A stretch of 64,000 nt of DNA from contig JAQWOV010000003.1 in assembly GCA_029245675.1 (NCBI GenBank), forward strand, positions 1-64,000, given 5' to 3'. Position numbers and translations under genes: made by a program. This DNA comes from Acidimicrobiales bacterium (lineage in GTDB: Bacteria; Actinomycetota; Acidimicrobiia; Acidimicrobiales; MedAcidi-G1). Below, one piece after another: positions 18,985 through 26,609 of the stretch; within the stretch, counting starts at the first letter, position 1; each line of letters starts with the position of its first letter. The notes under the pieces were generated by a model. It made no database searches and was not told where the DNA came from. It was given only the letters and a program-made list of their open reading frames with translations.

Positions 18985-19179
18985 TTACTTGCCTAAACGA
19001 GTACGGATTGATTTTTCATCCGCTTTAGCTATATCGCTTTCTCCAGAAAGCCGGCGCTTACGCTGAGGTGTTTTCTTCTCTAAAATGTGGCTGAGGTTTG
19101 GACTACGCCGGCGAAGGCGGCCAGTCCCTGTCACTTTTATACGCTTTGCTAAACCTCTATGTGTCTTCATTTTTGGCAT
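18985..19179 (-). CDS. rpmI: ribosomal protein L35
   Basis: Small basic 50S subunit protein. The family start MPKMKTHRGLAKRIKVTGTG is clear, and the 64-aa length is typical. It lies between infC and rplT, as in most bacteria. Gaps are 30 nt to infC and 77 nt to rplT; no terminator is seen in either, so the three are expected to form one mRNA. Confidence 0.97.
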   Translation of the reverse strand: MPKMKTHRGLAKRIKVTGTGRLRRRSPNLSHILEKKTPQRKRRLSGESDIAKADEKSIRTRLGK

Positions 19180-19209
19180 TTATTTGCTCCATTCTTAAAT
19201 TGTCTGCAT

Positions 19210-19863
19210 CTAAGAAGTTTCTTCTACCGTTTCTTCATTTTCGGTATCTTCAACTACTTCACTTTGTTGTTCTTCTTCTGAGATTTCTTCTTCAGTAACC
19301 TCTGTTTGCAACTTTTCAACTATTTCACGTTGCTTTTGTGTGGCTTTTCCCGAACCGAGAACCATGGTCATATTGCGGCCTTCTTGTTCTGGATATACCT
19401 CAATGTGTCCAACTTCTGCGACTGCGTCAGCTACGTTTTCTAGAATTCGAGCTCCGAGCTCTGGATGCTGCATTTCTCTTCCGCGGAACATGATCGTGAC
19501 TTTGACCTTGCTTCCTTCTTTGAGGAATTCCTGTACTTTCTTAGTTTTCGTATTGAAATCCCCCACCCCTATTTTTGGTCGATATTTCATTTCTTTAACC
19601 AAAATATGAGTTGATTTTTTCCGAGATTCCTTAGCTTTCTGAGACTGTTCATATTTGAACTTCCCATAATCCATTATTCGACATACGGGCGGGTTTGCCT
19701 GACCGGCTACCTCTACAAGGTCAAGATCCATGTCTTGTGCCATATTCAAAGCTTCATTCAAGCTTCGAATACCTACCTGTTCTCCGTCATACGAAACTAG
19801 TCTCACTTCTTGAGCTCTAATTTGGTCATTTATCCGCGGTTCTTGATTCTGTGACGTTGCTAT
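19210..19863 (-). CDS. infC: translation initiation factor IF-3, probably starting at AUA
   Basis: Keeps ribosomal subunits apart and discriminates against non-standard start codons. A GTG at 19806 would truncate the conserved N-terminus. The frame extends upstream through INDQIRAQEVRLVSY, the canonical IF-3 start, to an in-frame stop at 19870-19872, and no ATG, GTG or TTG lies in that extension. The best start is ATA at 19861-19863, exactly 9 nt after a strong Shine-Dalgarno (CAAAGGAG, 19873-19880). IF-3 genes in other bacteria use AUU or AUC for autoregulation, so AUA fits. This gives 217 aa, with an acidic Glu-rich tail of about 30 residues after the C-terminal domain. Confidence 0.93.
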   Translation of the reverse strand: MATSQNQEPRINDQIRAQEVRLVSYDGEQVGIRSLNEALNMAQDMDLDLVEVAGQANPPVCRIMDYGKFKYEQSQKAKESRKKSTHILVKEMKYRPKIGVGDFNTKTKKVQEFLKEGSKVKVTIMFRGREMQHPELGARILENVADAVAEVGHIEVYPEQEGRNMTMVLGSGKATQKQREIVEKLQTEVTEEEISEEEQQSEVVEDTENEETVEETS

Positions 19864-20030
19864 CGCTTCTCACTCCTTTGTATCACTTAGCCAGTCCTCC
19901 TGACTTCTTGAATTAAACCCGTCCATAAAAAAACGGGTGCCGAAAAGCCGACACCCGCGTTAGCAGCAGAAGCTGCTTACTTGGAAGCGACCTGATCGCA
20001 CCTTCAGTGGTCAGGTGGGAAATCCCACTT
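19864..20030 (-). promoter_or_regulatory. structured leader of the infC-rpmI-rplT operon
   Basis: On the minus strand, before infC, are in order: GTGGGATTTCCCAC (20015-20028), a 5-bp closing stem CCTGA/TCAGG (19991-20015), AGCAGC-loop-GCTGCT (19962-19977) and an intrinsic terminator (19927-19957). The segment CACCTG within the first elements could pair with CGGGTG of the terminator stem, an alternative that would prevent termination. This arrangement is that of an attenuator; L20- or IF-3-dependent control is known for this operon in other bacteria. The ligand here is unknown, and the T-box 14-mer was not found. Confidence 0.5.
19927..19957 (-). terminator. intrinsic terminator/attenuator upstream of infC
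   Basis: The minus strand reads CGGGTGTCGGCTTTTCGGCACCCG followed by seven T (19927-19933): a G+C-rich stem of about 9-10 bp including G-U pairs, with a U tract. It ends 63 nt before the infC start, with no complete gene upstream on that strand within 2 kb to terminate, so attenuation of infC is the likely role. Confidence 0.8.
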
Positions 20031-20106
20031 TTCTTTATTTTGTTGAAGTAAGCGTATCAGGACATATCTTTAAGAAGAACTGAGAACCGATACAAAGGAA
20101 AATAGT

Positions 20107-20550
20107 ATGAGTAGTTTCTGGACCCCTGATGGAGAACATACGATTCAACCGGAATCACAAAATGATGAAATAGACCCGAATGTTGGGGAATTTGATCATC
20201 TTTCACCAGAGGATCGGGAACGAGCCGAAGCCATGGTGCAAGAGATGGCAGCAGCGCAGGAACGAATCGCACAAACCCCAGTCGCAGTAGTTATTTCGAC
20301 TCATTTAATGGGGCTATATGAATTAGCAGCGATTCACCTCTCGCAGCAACCACCAAATCTTAAAGATGCTTCTCTGGCTATTGATGCTTTGGGCGCAGTA
20401 ATGGACAAGTTGATTAATCAGCTGGGTGAAAGCGAAGAGACTTTAAAAGATGCTTTGCATCAGATACGTATGGCCTATGTCAGTCTTGAACAACGAGAAA
20501 ATATGGCGTCAGAGAGTGGAGAGGAAAACTCAGAGCCTGAAACTACTTAG
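20107..20550 (+). CDS. DUF1844-domain protein
   Basis: Small cytoplasmic protein of unknown function. The DUF1844 core is recognisable at residues of about 57-127 (PVAVVISTHLMGLYELAAIH, then ALGAVMDKLINQLGE). The N-terminus is acidic and the C-terminus ends in a Glu/Ser-rich tail. A Shine-Dalgarno AAAGGAAAA precedes the ATG. DUF1844 genes divergent from infC are common in Actinobacteria, which supports the assignment. 147 aa; it converges with hisG. Confidence 0.85.
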   Translation: MSSFWTPDGEHTIQPESQNDEIDPNVGEFDHLSPEDRERAEAMVQEMAAAQERIAQTPVAVVISTHLMGLYELAAIHLSQQPPNLKDASLAIDALGAVMDKLINQLGESEETLKDALHQIRMAYVSLEQRENMASESGEENSEPETT

Positions 20551-20579
20551 AAGCCTTGAATTTTAAGTAACGTAACCGG

Positions 20580-20599
20580 CTGCATTGAGATGAATGCAG
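20580..20599. repeat. 7-bp inverted repeat between convergent genes
   Basis: CTGCATT (20580-20586) and AATGCAG (20593-20599) flank a 6-nt loop in the 51-nt gap between the DUF1844 gene and hisG. It may act as a weak bidirectional transcription end, although no T tract follows on either strand. Confidence 0.35.
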
Positions 20600-20601
20600 A
20601 C

Positions 20602-21477
20602 TTAATGCACAATCTTTGAAAGCGGGATTTCAAGAATATCTGTTGCCCCCATATCCCTTAATGCGGGAATCAACTCGTTGATTTCACTTTTCGCCACCAC
20701 AGTCTCTACCGCAAATCCTGAACCTTTGAATAGCTCGTTAACTGTTGGTGCTTTCATAGATGGAATTAAGTCAATTACTTGATCTAAATCAGATTCACTT
20801 ACATTCATTTTTACTAAAACTTTCCCTCTAGCTTCAAGAGTTCCTTGCAGAAGTCTGTGAATCTGCTCCATAGCATGACGTTTATTTGGGTCAGCCGCTG
20901 ATACTGGATTAGCAATCAGTTCTGTGAAACTGGTCAGTATAGTGTCGATCACTTTTAATCCAGCAGCGCGAAGAGCTCTTCCTGTTTCTGTGAGATCTAC
21001 AACAACATCCACTATGTCAGGGGCTTTAGCTTCAGTTGCTCCATAAGAAAGTCGAATGTCTGCTTCAATGTTTTGTGCAGCAAAAAATTTGCGAGTCAAC
21101 TCTGGATACTCACTTGAGACTCTCACTCCATTTGGGAGATCAGCGACCGAATTCCATGGCGAATCAGAAGGAACTGCTACAACAATATTCACCGGCCGAG
21201 CAGTGGCTTTTGAATAGTGAAGTTCACCTAAAGAAACAACATCGCTGTTTGTCTCTTCAATCCAATCACGACCAGTTATACCTAAGTCAAAAGTTCCTTC
21301 TGCTACATATGAAGGGATTTCTTGTGGCCGCAGTATGCGGACCTCTTCAATTCTTGGGTCTCTAATGTCAGCGCGGTAATCAACCGAAGAACTTCTTAGC
21401 ACCCCAAGGTCAGCTCCCTCAAAAAGTTCAAGGGTTGAAGCTTCCAACGATCCTTTTGGTAATACAAGTTTTAGCAC
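20602..21477 (-). CDS. hisG: ATP phosphoribosyltransferase, long form
   Basis: First step of histidine synthesis: condenses ATP and PRPP. The long hexameric form is indicated by 291 aa, with a C-terminal ACT-like regulatory domain (from about residue 215) where histidine feedback acts in known enzymes. Diagnostic segments are MLKLVLPKGSLEA at the start, DLGITGRDWIEE and VVDLTETGRALRAAGLKV. The start codon is GTG without an obvious Shine-Dalgarno. No other his genes are nearby. Confidence 0.96.
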   Translation of the reverse strand: MLKLVLPKGSLEASTLELFEGADLGVLRSSSVDYRADIRDPRIEEVRILRPQEIPSYVAEGTFDLGITGRDWIEETNSDVVSLGELHYSKATARPVNIVVAVPSDSPWNSVADLPNGVRVSSEYPELTRKFFAAQNIEADIRLSYGATEAKAPDIVDVVVDLTETGRALRAAGLKVIDTILTSFTELIANPVSAADPNKRHAMEQIHRLLQGTLEARGKVLVKMNVSESDLDQVIDLIPSMKAPTVNELFKGSGFAVETVVAKSEINELIPALRDMGATDILEIPLSKIVH

Positions 21478-21518
21478 GAGAAGAACTTATCGGATCTAAT
21501 CGCTTCTCCCGACCTTAT

Positions 21519-22511
21519 TTAATTTTCTTCTAAAATCAAGTCAACTCTTACGTCATTGCCTAATTGTGTAATTGAGGTGAATCGACCTCTCTGAATTTGT
21601 TCCATAGTGGGAGCGCCTGAACCTGTAAACAACGCTTTACCATCGTCACCGCCTAAGAATGCGGGAGCAATATATATAACGTATCGATCAACTAAACCAT
21701 CTCGATGGAAGCGACCCGCAACATCTGCTCCCCCTTCGATGAGAAGTTGCAAAACCCCTTGATTTCCTAAATTTTTGAGAAGTTCGTTGAGATCGCCAGT
21801 CCAGGATTCAGCAGGCTGGACTAACGCTCCTTCCGGTATTTCCCCTACTACGATCCGGCGAGGATCGATTCCTTCAACTGCCCTAACTGTAAGTTGCGGG
21901 TCGTCGGATCGTACTGTTCCTGCACCTACACAAACCGCGTCACTTTCAGCTCTTAGTTGATGGACGTCTGCTCGAGCCTCTTCTCCTGTGATCCATACGC
22001 TAGATCCATCAGGAGCAGCTATGCGTCCGTCTAGTGTGGCTGCAAGTTTTAACACCACATAAGGACGTCCGGTGTCTCGATGGCAGAGATAGGGGGCTAA
22101 CTGCTCTAGGACTTCAGTTGCACCTGGACCGAGTTCAACTTCTATTCCTGCATCTAAGAGAGTGCGTATTCCTGAACCCGATACTTGCTCATCCGGATCT
22201 TTGATAGCTACTACCACCCGAGAAATTTGCGCATTAATGATCGCCTCTGTGCAAGGTCCTGTTTTGCCGTAGTGGTTGCATGGTTCAAGAGTTGTATAAA
22301 GAGTTGCGCCTTGCGCTTTTTCGCCTGCTTCTAGGAGCGCTTGAGCTTCGGCATGGGGTTCTCCCGGAGGTCCAGTTGCGGCCTTTGAAATTATTTCTCC
22401 ATTAGATACAACAACAGAGCCGACCCAAGGATTAGGAGAAGAATGAAGTCGCGCTTCTTTAGCGACTTCTACTGCCTGAATCATGAACTTTGAATCGTTA
22501 ACCGAGTTCAT
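21519..22511 (-). CDS. ribD: bifunctional riboflavin biosynthesis deaminase-reductase
   Basis: Deaminates and then reduces the pyrimidine intermediate of riboflavin synthesis. The N-terminal zinc deaminase shows HAEAQALL and TTLEPCNHYGKTGPC (zinc ligands His and two Cys). The C-terminal NADPH reductase begins near residue 150 (RPYVVLKLAATLDGRIAAPD) and includes LLIEGGADVAGRF. 330 aa. It overlaps the mogA stop by 4 nt; no ribE/A/H genes are adjacent. Confidence 0.96.
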   Translation of the reverse strand: MNSVNDSKFMIQAVEVAKEARLHSSPNPWVGSVVVSNGEIISKAATGPPGEPHAEAQALLEAGEKAQGATLYTTLEPCNHYGKTGPCTEAIINAQISRVVVAIKDPDEQVSGSGIRTLLDAGIEVELGPGATEVLEQLAPYLCHRDTGRPYVVLKLAATLDGRIAAPDGSSVWITGEEARADVHQLRAESDAVCVGAGTVRSDDPQLTVRAVEGIDPRRIVVGEIPEGALVQPAESWTGDLNELLKNLGNQGVLQLLIEGGADVAGRFHRDGLVDRYVIYIAPAFLGGDDGKALFTGSGAPTMEQIQRGRFTSITQLGNDVRVDLILEEN

Positions 22512-23008
22512 GATGAGGTGGGGTGCGGATCTGCATTATCCACTAATAGACGTACGGCATGAGGGACTACGTCAATCACGGCTTCAAGGCATTCAATGGA
22601 GCCCTTGGCCGAACCTGGGGTATTAAGAATGAGAGTCTGACCTCTTGTTCCCGCTATACCACGAGAAAGACGACCTAAGGGGTTAACTAGACGCATCGCT
22701 TCTGCTAAGCCTGGGGCCTCTCGATCTAATACCATTTTTGTTCCTTCAGGGGTTTGGTCACGTGGTCCGAATCCGGTTCCTCCTGTTGTTACTATCATTC
22801 CGTGAAAATCGTCAGAAGCAGCCATCAATTTTTGCGCTACTTCTTCTGCTCCGTCCTGAACTACTAATTTCTCTACAACCTGCCAGCCTCTGCCGGTAAT
22901 TAATTCTTCAAGTGCCGCGCCAGAAAGATTCTCACGTGTTCCAGCTATAACGCCATCAGAAACAGTGAGGATTTTTACCAGAATTGAAATTTCGGCATCT
23001 TGATTCAT
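22508..23008 (-). CDS. MogA/MoaB-type molybdopterin adenylyltransferase
   Basis: Activates molybdopterin by adenylation during molybdenum cofactor synthesis, or belongs to that fold. Signature segments are TVSDGVIAGTRENLSG near the N-terminus, TTGGTGFGPRDQTPEGT and LNTPGSAKGSIECLEAV. 166 aa. Start choice is uncertain: a GTG at the Val before KILTVSDG would give a protein about 11 residues shorter. It overlaps ribD, and no other moa/moe genes lie in the window. Confidence 0.9.
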   Translation of the reverse strand: MNQDAEISILVKILTVSDGVIAGTRENLSGAALEELITGRGWQVVEKLVVQDGAEEVAQKLMAASDDFHGMIVTTGGTGFGPRDQTPEGTKMVLDREAPGLAEAMRLVNPLGRLSRGIAGTRGQTLILNTPGSAKGSIECLEAVIDVVPHAVRLLVDNADPHPTSS

Positions 23009-23040
23009 ATTCAGAGGGTACCGCAGGGTCTCACCGTCTT

Positions 23041-23060
23041 GACCTTTGGACTGTAAGGTC
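23041..23060 (+). repeat. 6-bp inverted repeat over the ribosome-binding region of the DLH gene
   Basis: GACCTT (23041-23046) and AAGGTC (23055-23060) flank an 8-nt loop. The AAGG of the right arm is also the only Shine-Dalgarno-like sequence for the ATG at 23066, so the hairpin would hide the ribosome site. No regulator is known. Confidence 0.35.
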
Positions 23061-23065
23061 TTTTG

Positions 23066-23857
23066 ATGGAAACAAAAGCTTTACATGGTTATGAAATAGA
23101 TGAATTCAGCCACGATGGGCTTAGTCGGGAAATATTTCGAGTCGGAACCGGACCTGCTGTGATCGTAATGTCGGAGATGCCAGGCATTACTCCTCGTGTT
23201 GCAGAATTTGGAAGAAAAGTGGCCGGAATTGGATGCACTGCGGTTCTTCCTTCTTTATTCGGCACCCCCGGGCGTTCACCCTCAATGGGATATCTCACTT
23301 CTACTCTTGCTAAAGCTTGTATATCTCGAGAATTTACTTCTTTTCTTAGAAATCGAACTTCGCCTATCACTAAGTGGCTTAGAGCTTTAGCTGCTTTTGA
23401 GCATGGTCGATGTGGCGGGCCTGGAGTCGGGGCAGTCGGTATGTGTTTCACCGGTGGGTTTGCTCTTGGAATGATGGTTGATGAAAGAATGCTGGCACCT
23501 GTGTTAAGTCAGCCAAGCTTGCCTCTACCTTTCACAAAAGGCACTAAACGTTCTTTAGGTATTTCAAAAAAAGACCTTCAAATAGCACGGGACCGTGTTG
23601 ACGATGGCGTTTGTGTCATTGGTTTGAGATTCAGCAATGACGGGATGTCTCCTCGTGAAAGGTTTGACCGTCTGGAAGAAGAATTTGGGGAAGGATTTAT
23701 AGGGGTGGAAATAGATTCTTCTCCTGGGAATCCCTACCGTTTTTCAACTCGCGCCCACTCTGTTTTAACTGAAGAAGTAATAGAAGAACCAGGTCATCCG
23801 ACTCAAGATGCATTAAATCTAGTCCTAGAACATTTTAAAGAACGTCTAGTTATTTAA
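23066..23857 (+). CDS. dienelactone hydrolase family protein
   Basis: An alpha/beta hydrolase. The nucleophile elbow GMCFTGG carries a cysteine in place of serine, as in dienelactone hydrolase, and the likely catalytic His is in RAHSVLTEE near the C-terminus. The substrate is unknown; the neighbourhood gives no aromatic-degradation genes. The frame opens with TTG at 23063, but the ATG at 23066 (METKALHG) is taken as the start, giving 263 aa. Divergent from mogA. Confidence 0.88.
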   Translation: METKALHGYEIDEFSHDGLSREIFRVGTGPAVIVMSEMPGITPRVAEFGRKVAGIGCTAVLPSLFGTPGRSPSMGYLTSTLAKACISREFTSFLRNRTSPITKWLRALAAFEHGRCGGPGVGAVGMCFTGGFALGMMVDERMLAPVLSQPSLPLPFTKGTKRSLGISKKDLQIARDRVDDGVCVIGLRFSNDGMSPRERFDRLEEEFGEGFIGVEIDSSPGNPYRFSTRAHSVLTEEVIEEPGHPTQDALNLVLEHFKERLVI

Positions 23858-23904
23858 AGCGGTCTTGATCTATCTAACGCTCCAATCTCAGGTACCGTCT
23901 GGTT

Positions 23905-25479
23905 ATGAACAACCGTGGAGTTCTAACTTTGATAGGTCTCCTAACGTGCTCCCTTCTTCTCTCATTAGGTTGTTCAAGTGCTCCTGAAACTGGTGAAGGC
24001 AAAATAACTTTCTTGCAGGCGTCTGAAGATTCTTCAAAAAATGAATCCACAAACAACCCACTTGATGAAGAAATAGATCTCTTGCAGACGTCTGAAGATT
24101 CTTCAAAAAATGAATCCACAAACAACCCACTTGATGAAGATGGATCCGTTAACACCTCTACTGCTGAACCTTTGAGTTTTCCAAGAATATGCCAAGCTTG
24201 GAATGGCGTGCATAATCGTCCAGACTCCACAACGGTGGAGAATATCGCTCGACATGACCTCTATTGGGATACACCATACTCATTTGATCTCTTATGGGAA
24301 GTAACCGAAGAACAGCCATACCAAGGGCTTTCCACGACTCTCGTTGATACCGATAATGACCCTTCATTAACAAAAGCGAGAATACTAAAGGAAGAGCTTT
24401 TACGGCTAAACCCAAACATCAAGACATTGGTATCTGTGGAATACAGAGAGGGAAAGATTGAACTTAACGAGAATGATCTTGAATGGTGGGAATACGGTCT
24501 TTACCCACCTGAATCCCCCTTCTGGTTTTGGGACACTAACGGGAATCCTGTTCCAGGTTGGAGTGAAGACGCCAATAAGAACGGCGTTGTAGAAGCCGAG
24601 GAAGCACTCTCCGGGCTGACTGACTTCAGCCAACCAGAACTCATTGAGTTAATTGCCCAAAAAGCTCTTGCCCTAAAAGAGTCCGGCATCGTAGATGGAA
24701 TTTTTCTTGACTGGTGGAACGAACATCACCGGACTGCCGCTTCTTTCTTGGATTGGTCCACCTTCTATATGACCCAAGAAGAAGAGCTCGAATCACGATT
24801 AACTATCCTTCGTCGTATCCGAGAAGTAACCGGAGATGACTTCCTAATCCTAGTGAACACAAATGAATCGAAAGCCCCTCGATCCGCCCCCTATGTAAAC
24901 GGCTCGTTTATGGAACTTTACAAATCCGACTACTCCAAGGGATATACAGTCGAATATCTAATAGAAGTGGAAGACACCTTGCACTGGGCGTCTGAAAACT
25001 TTCAGGAACCACGTATCAACTGTTTAGAAGGCTGGCGGGTTGTCTATGACTACGGCAATGCTGAAACACGAATTACGGAACGAGATTCAGAAGAAAACCA
25101 ACGATGGATGCGTGTTTTCACCACCATCGCTTTAACCCACTCCGACGAATACTCCTTATTCGGTGATGACAACGCCGAACCCTTTAGAGACCATCACCAC
25201 AATTGGTACGAATTCTGGGATGCCAGCCTTGGCGAACCAATCAGCAGCAAACGGCAAACCCTTAATGGAATTGAAGGTTTATTCATTAGAGAATTCAACA
25301 ATGGCTACGCCGTCTATAACCGGTCAGGAGCTGAACAGACCGTTCCCCTCAATAACGAGCATGTGGCTATTTCAACAGGGCACATCAGCGACATGCATCT
25401 GCTTGGCAATCTTGACGGCGAAATTTACCTTCATAACATCGAATCTGGCCACGCTCCTTCGGAAACCGTGGATCAATAA
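23905..25479 (+). CDS. putative exported glycoside hydrolase (GHL15-like), lipoprotein-type signal
   Basis: Probably exported and membrane-anchored: residues 1-22 are a hydrophobic signal followed by GCSSAP, an imperfect lipobox with Cys23. A low-complexity linker with two near-identical 23-residue units (about residues 36-80) leads to a catalytic-like domain from about residue 90 to the end. Its blocks, such as ICQAWNGVHNRPD, GIVDGIFLDWWNEHH and NGSFMELYKSDY, suggest a TIM-barrel of the hypothetical glycosyl hydrolase group 15 type. The FLDWW aspartate is a candidate catalytic residue. Assignment is by resemblance only. No transporter or sugar gene adjoins it; the gene ends 2 nt from convergent rsmB. 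Confidence 0.65.
   Translation: MNNRGVLTLIGLLTCSLLLSLGCSSAPETGEGKITFLQASEDSSKNESTNNPLDEEIDLLQTSEDSSKNESTNNPLDEDGSVNTSTAEPLSFPRICQAWNGVHNRPDSTTVENIARHDLYWDTPYSFDLLWEVTEEQPYQGLSTTLVDTDNDPSLTKARILKEELLRLNPNIKTLVSVEYREGKIELNENDLEWWEYGLYPPESPFWFWDTNGNPVPGWSEDANKNGVVEAEEALSGLTDFSQPELIELIAQKALALKESGIVDGIFLDWWNEHHRTAASFLDWSTFYMTQEEELESRLTILRRIREVTGDDFLILVNTNESKAPRSAPYVNGSFMELYKSDYSKGYTVEYLIEVEDTLHWASENFQEPRINCLEGWRVVYDYGNAETRITERDSEENQRWMRVFTTIALTHSDEYSLFGDDNAEPFRDHHHNWYEFWDASLGEPISSKRQTLNGIEGLFIREFNNGYAVYNRSGAEQTVPLNNEHVAISTGHISDMHLLGNLDGEIYLHNIESGHAPSETVDQ
24011..24140 (+). repeat. tandem 61-nt duplication (period 69 nt) in the exported hydrolase gene
   Basis: The segment 24011-24071 is repeated at 24080-24140 with a single G/A difference; the period of 69 nt is 23 codons, so frame is kept. 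It encodes two copies of a unit containing SEDSSKNESTNNPLDE, in the Ser/Asn/Glu-rich linker between signal and catalytic region. Near identity at third positions means the duplication is recent. Confidence 0.95.
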
Positions 25480-25481
25480 GT

Positions 25482-26609
25482 TCATTCGACTTGGTAACGA
25501 AAAACTGCCATTCCTTCACTGTTCAGATCCTGAGGAAGAAGAATTCCTCCTTGTCCGTGAACTCTCCATGGTTCTGGGAGCAGTCCACAGGACTGAATTC
25601 CTGTCTTAGCTCTAAAGCGTTCATCTACTTCAGTTGTTTCCGTAGAAGTGACTGTACATACGCTATAAATGAGTTGCCCGCCAGAGGCCACTAGATTTAG
25701 AGCTGAGAGGAGAAGTTTTTCTTGCAAGGAGGACAACCTTTCGATTTCCTCTTCGGAGACCCGCCACCGGGCATCTGCTCTACGCCGTAAAACTCCCAGA
25801 CCTGAACACGGAGCATCTACCAACACCCGATTAAACGATTTTGGTTTAAACGGTGGAAAACAACCATCAGAAACCACCAAAGAAAGATCAATATTAAGTC
25901 GTTGCACATTTTCTACCACAAGCCCTATTCGGCTCTCTCGCACATCTGCTGCAACGGTCCACACCCCACCAGAAGCCATTAATGTGGCTTTTCCACCTGG
26001 CGCCGCACACAAATCCAAAATGGAATCTCCTGCCTTTAACCCGTCAACAGCTAATTCAGCGACCATTTGGGAGGACAGATCCTGATGGTAACCATCGCTT
26101 CGAGTCACAGCCAGCGCAGGCTCATTCATAGTTTTCGCCATCCCTAACGCGTCTTGTTCCCCTACATCTAACTTAAGGCGATCCATAAGCCAATCTGGGT
26201 AGCTGAGTTCAATAGCTTCTGACGGCCAATCAGTAACCGGGTTTTCGGCAATTCGTCTCAGCACTGCGTTACAAAGTCCGCGAAAGCGACGGGGGGCTAC
26301 TTCAACGGTTGCCGATACTGCCGCGTGAGCTGGAACACCACCAAAAATTATTTGCCACACCCCTAGTCGTAAAATTGTTCTTGCTAGAGGTTCTATTTCA
26401 TCGTGAAGAAAGCGGTTAAGTGTATGGTCACAAGCACGTCTCATCCGGGTAGTTCCATAAACCATTTCCGTTACAAACGCTCGGTCTCTGCTATCTAATT
26501 TAGATTTTTCCAAAGTGGCATTAAGAACTAAATTCGCGAAAGCACCGTCATTCTCTATTCGTTCAAGAACTTTGACCGCTGTACGTCGAGGCGCTACCCC
26601 ATCTGTCAT
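25482..26609 (-). CDS. rsmB: 16S rRNA (cytosine-967 C5)-methyltransferase type (RsmB/Sun)
   Basis: Adds a methyl to a 16S rRNA cytosine from SAM. An N-terminal NusB-like RNA-binding domain (residues 1-140) is followed by the Rossmann methylase with DLCAAPGGKATLMA, VDAPCSGLGVLRRR and a second conserved cysteine in YSVCTVTSTE. 375 aa, slightly shorter than E. coli RsmB. Its ATG overlaps the fmt stop by 1 nt; def-fmt-rsmB is a widespread bacterial cluster. Confidence 0.95.
   Translation of the reverse strand: MTDGVAPRRTAVKVLERIENDGAFANLVLNATLEKSKLDSRDRAFVTEMVYGTTRMRRACDHTLNRFLHDEIEPLARTILRLGVWQIIFGGVPAHAAVSATVEVAPRRFRGLCNAVLRRIAENPVTDWPSEAIELSYPDWLMDRLKLDVGEQDALGMAKTMNEPALAVTRSDGYHQDLSSQMVAELAVDGLKAGDSILDLCAAPGGKATLMASGGVWTVAADVRESRIGLVVENVQRLNIDLSLVVSDGCFPPFKPKSFNRVLVDAPCSGLGVLRRRADARWRVSEEEIERLSSLQEKLLLSALNLVASGGQLIYSVCTVTSTETTEVDERFRAKTGIQSCGLLPEPWRVHGQGGILLPQDLNSEGMAVFRYQVE

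Noticed and set aside
19210-19806. IF-3 starting at GTG 19806
   Set aside because: This would remove the conserved INDQIRAQE segment, which is present in frame just upstream.
19864-20030. T-box riboswitch upstream of infC/pheST
   Set aside because: The conserved 14-nt T-box sequence was not found, and no Phe-rich leader peptide is present.
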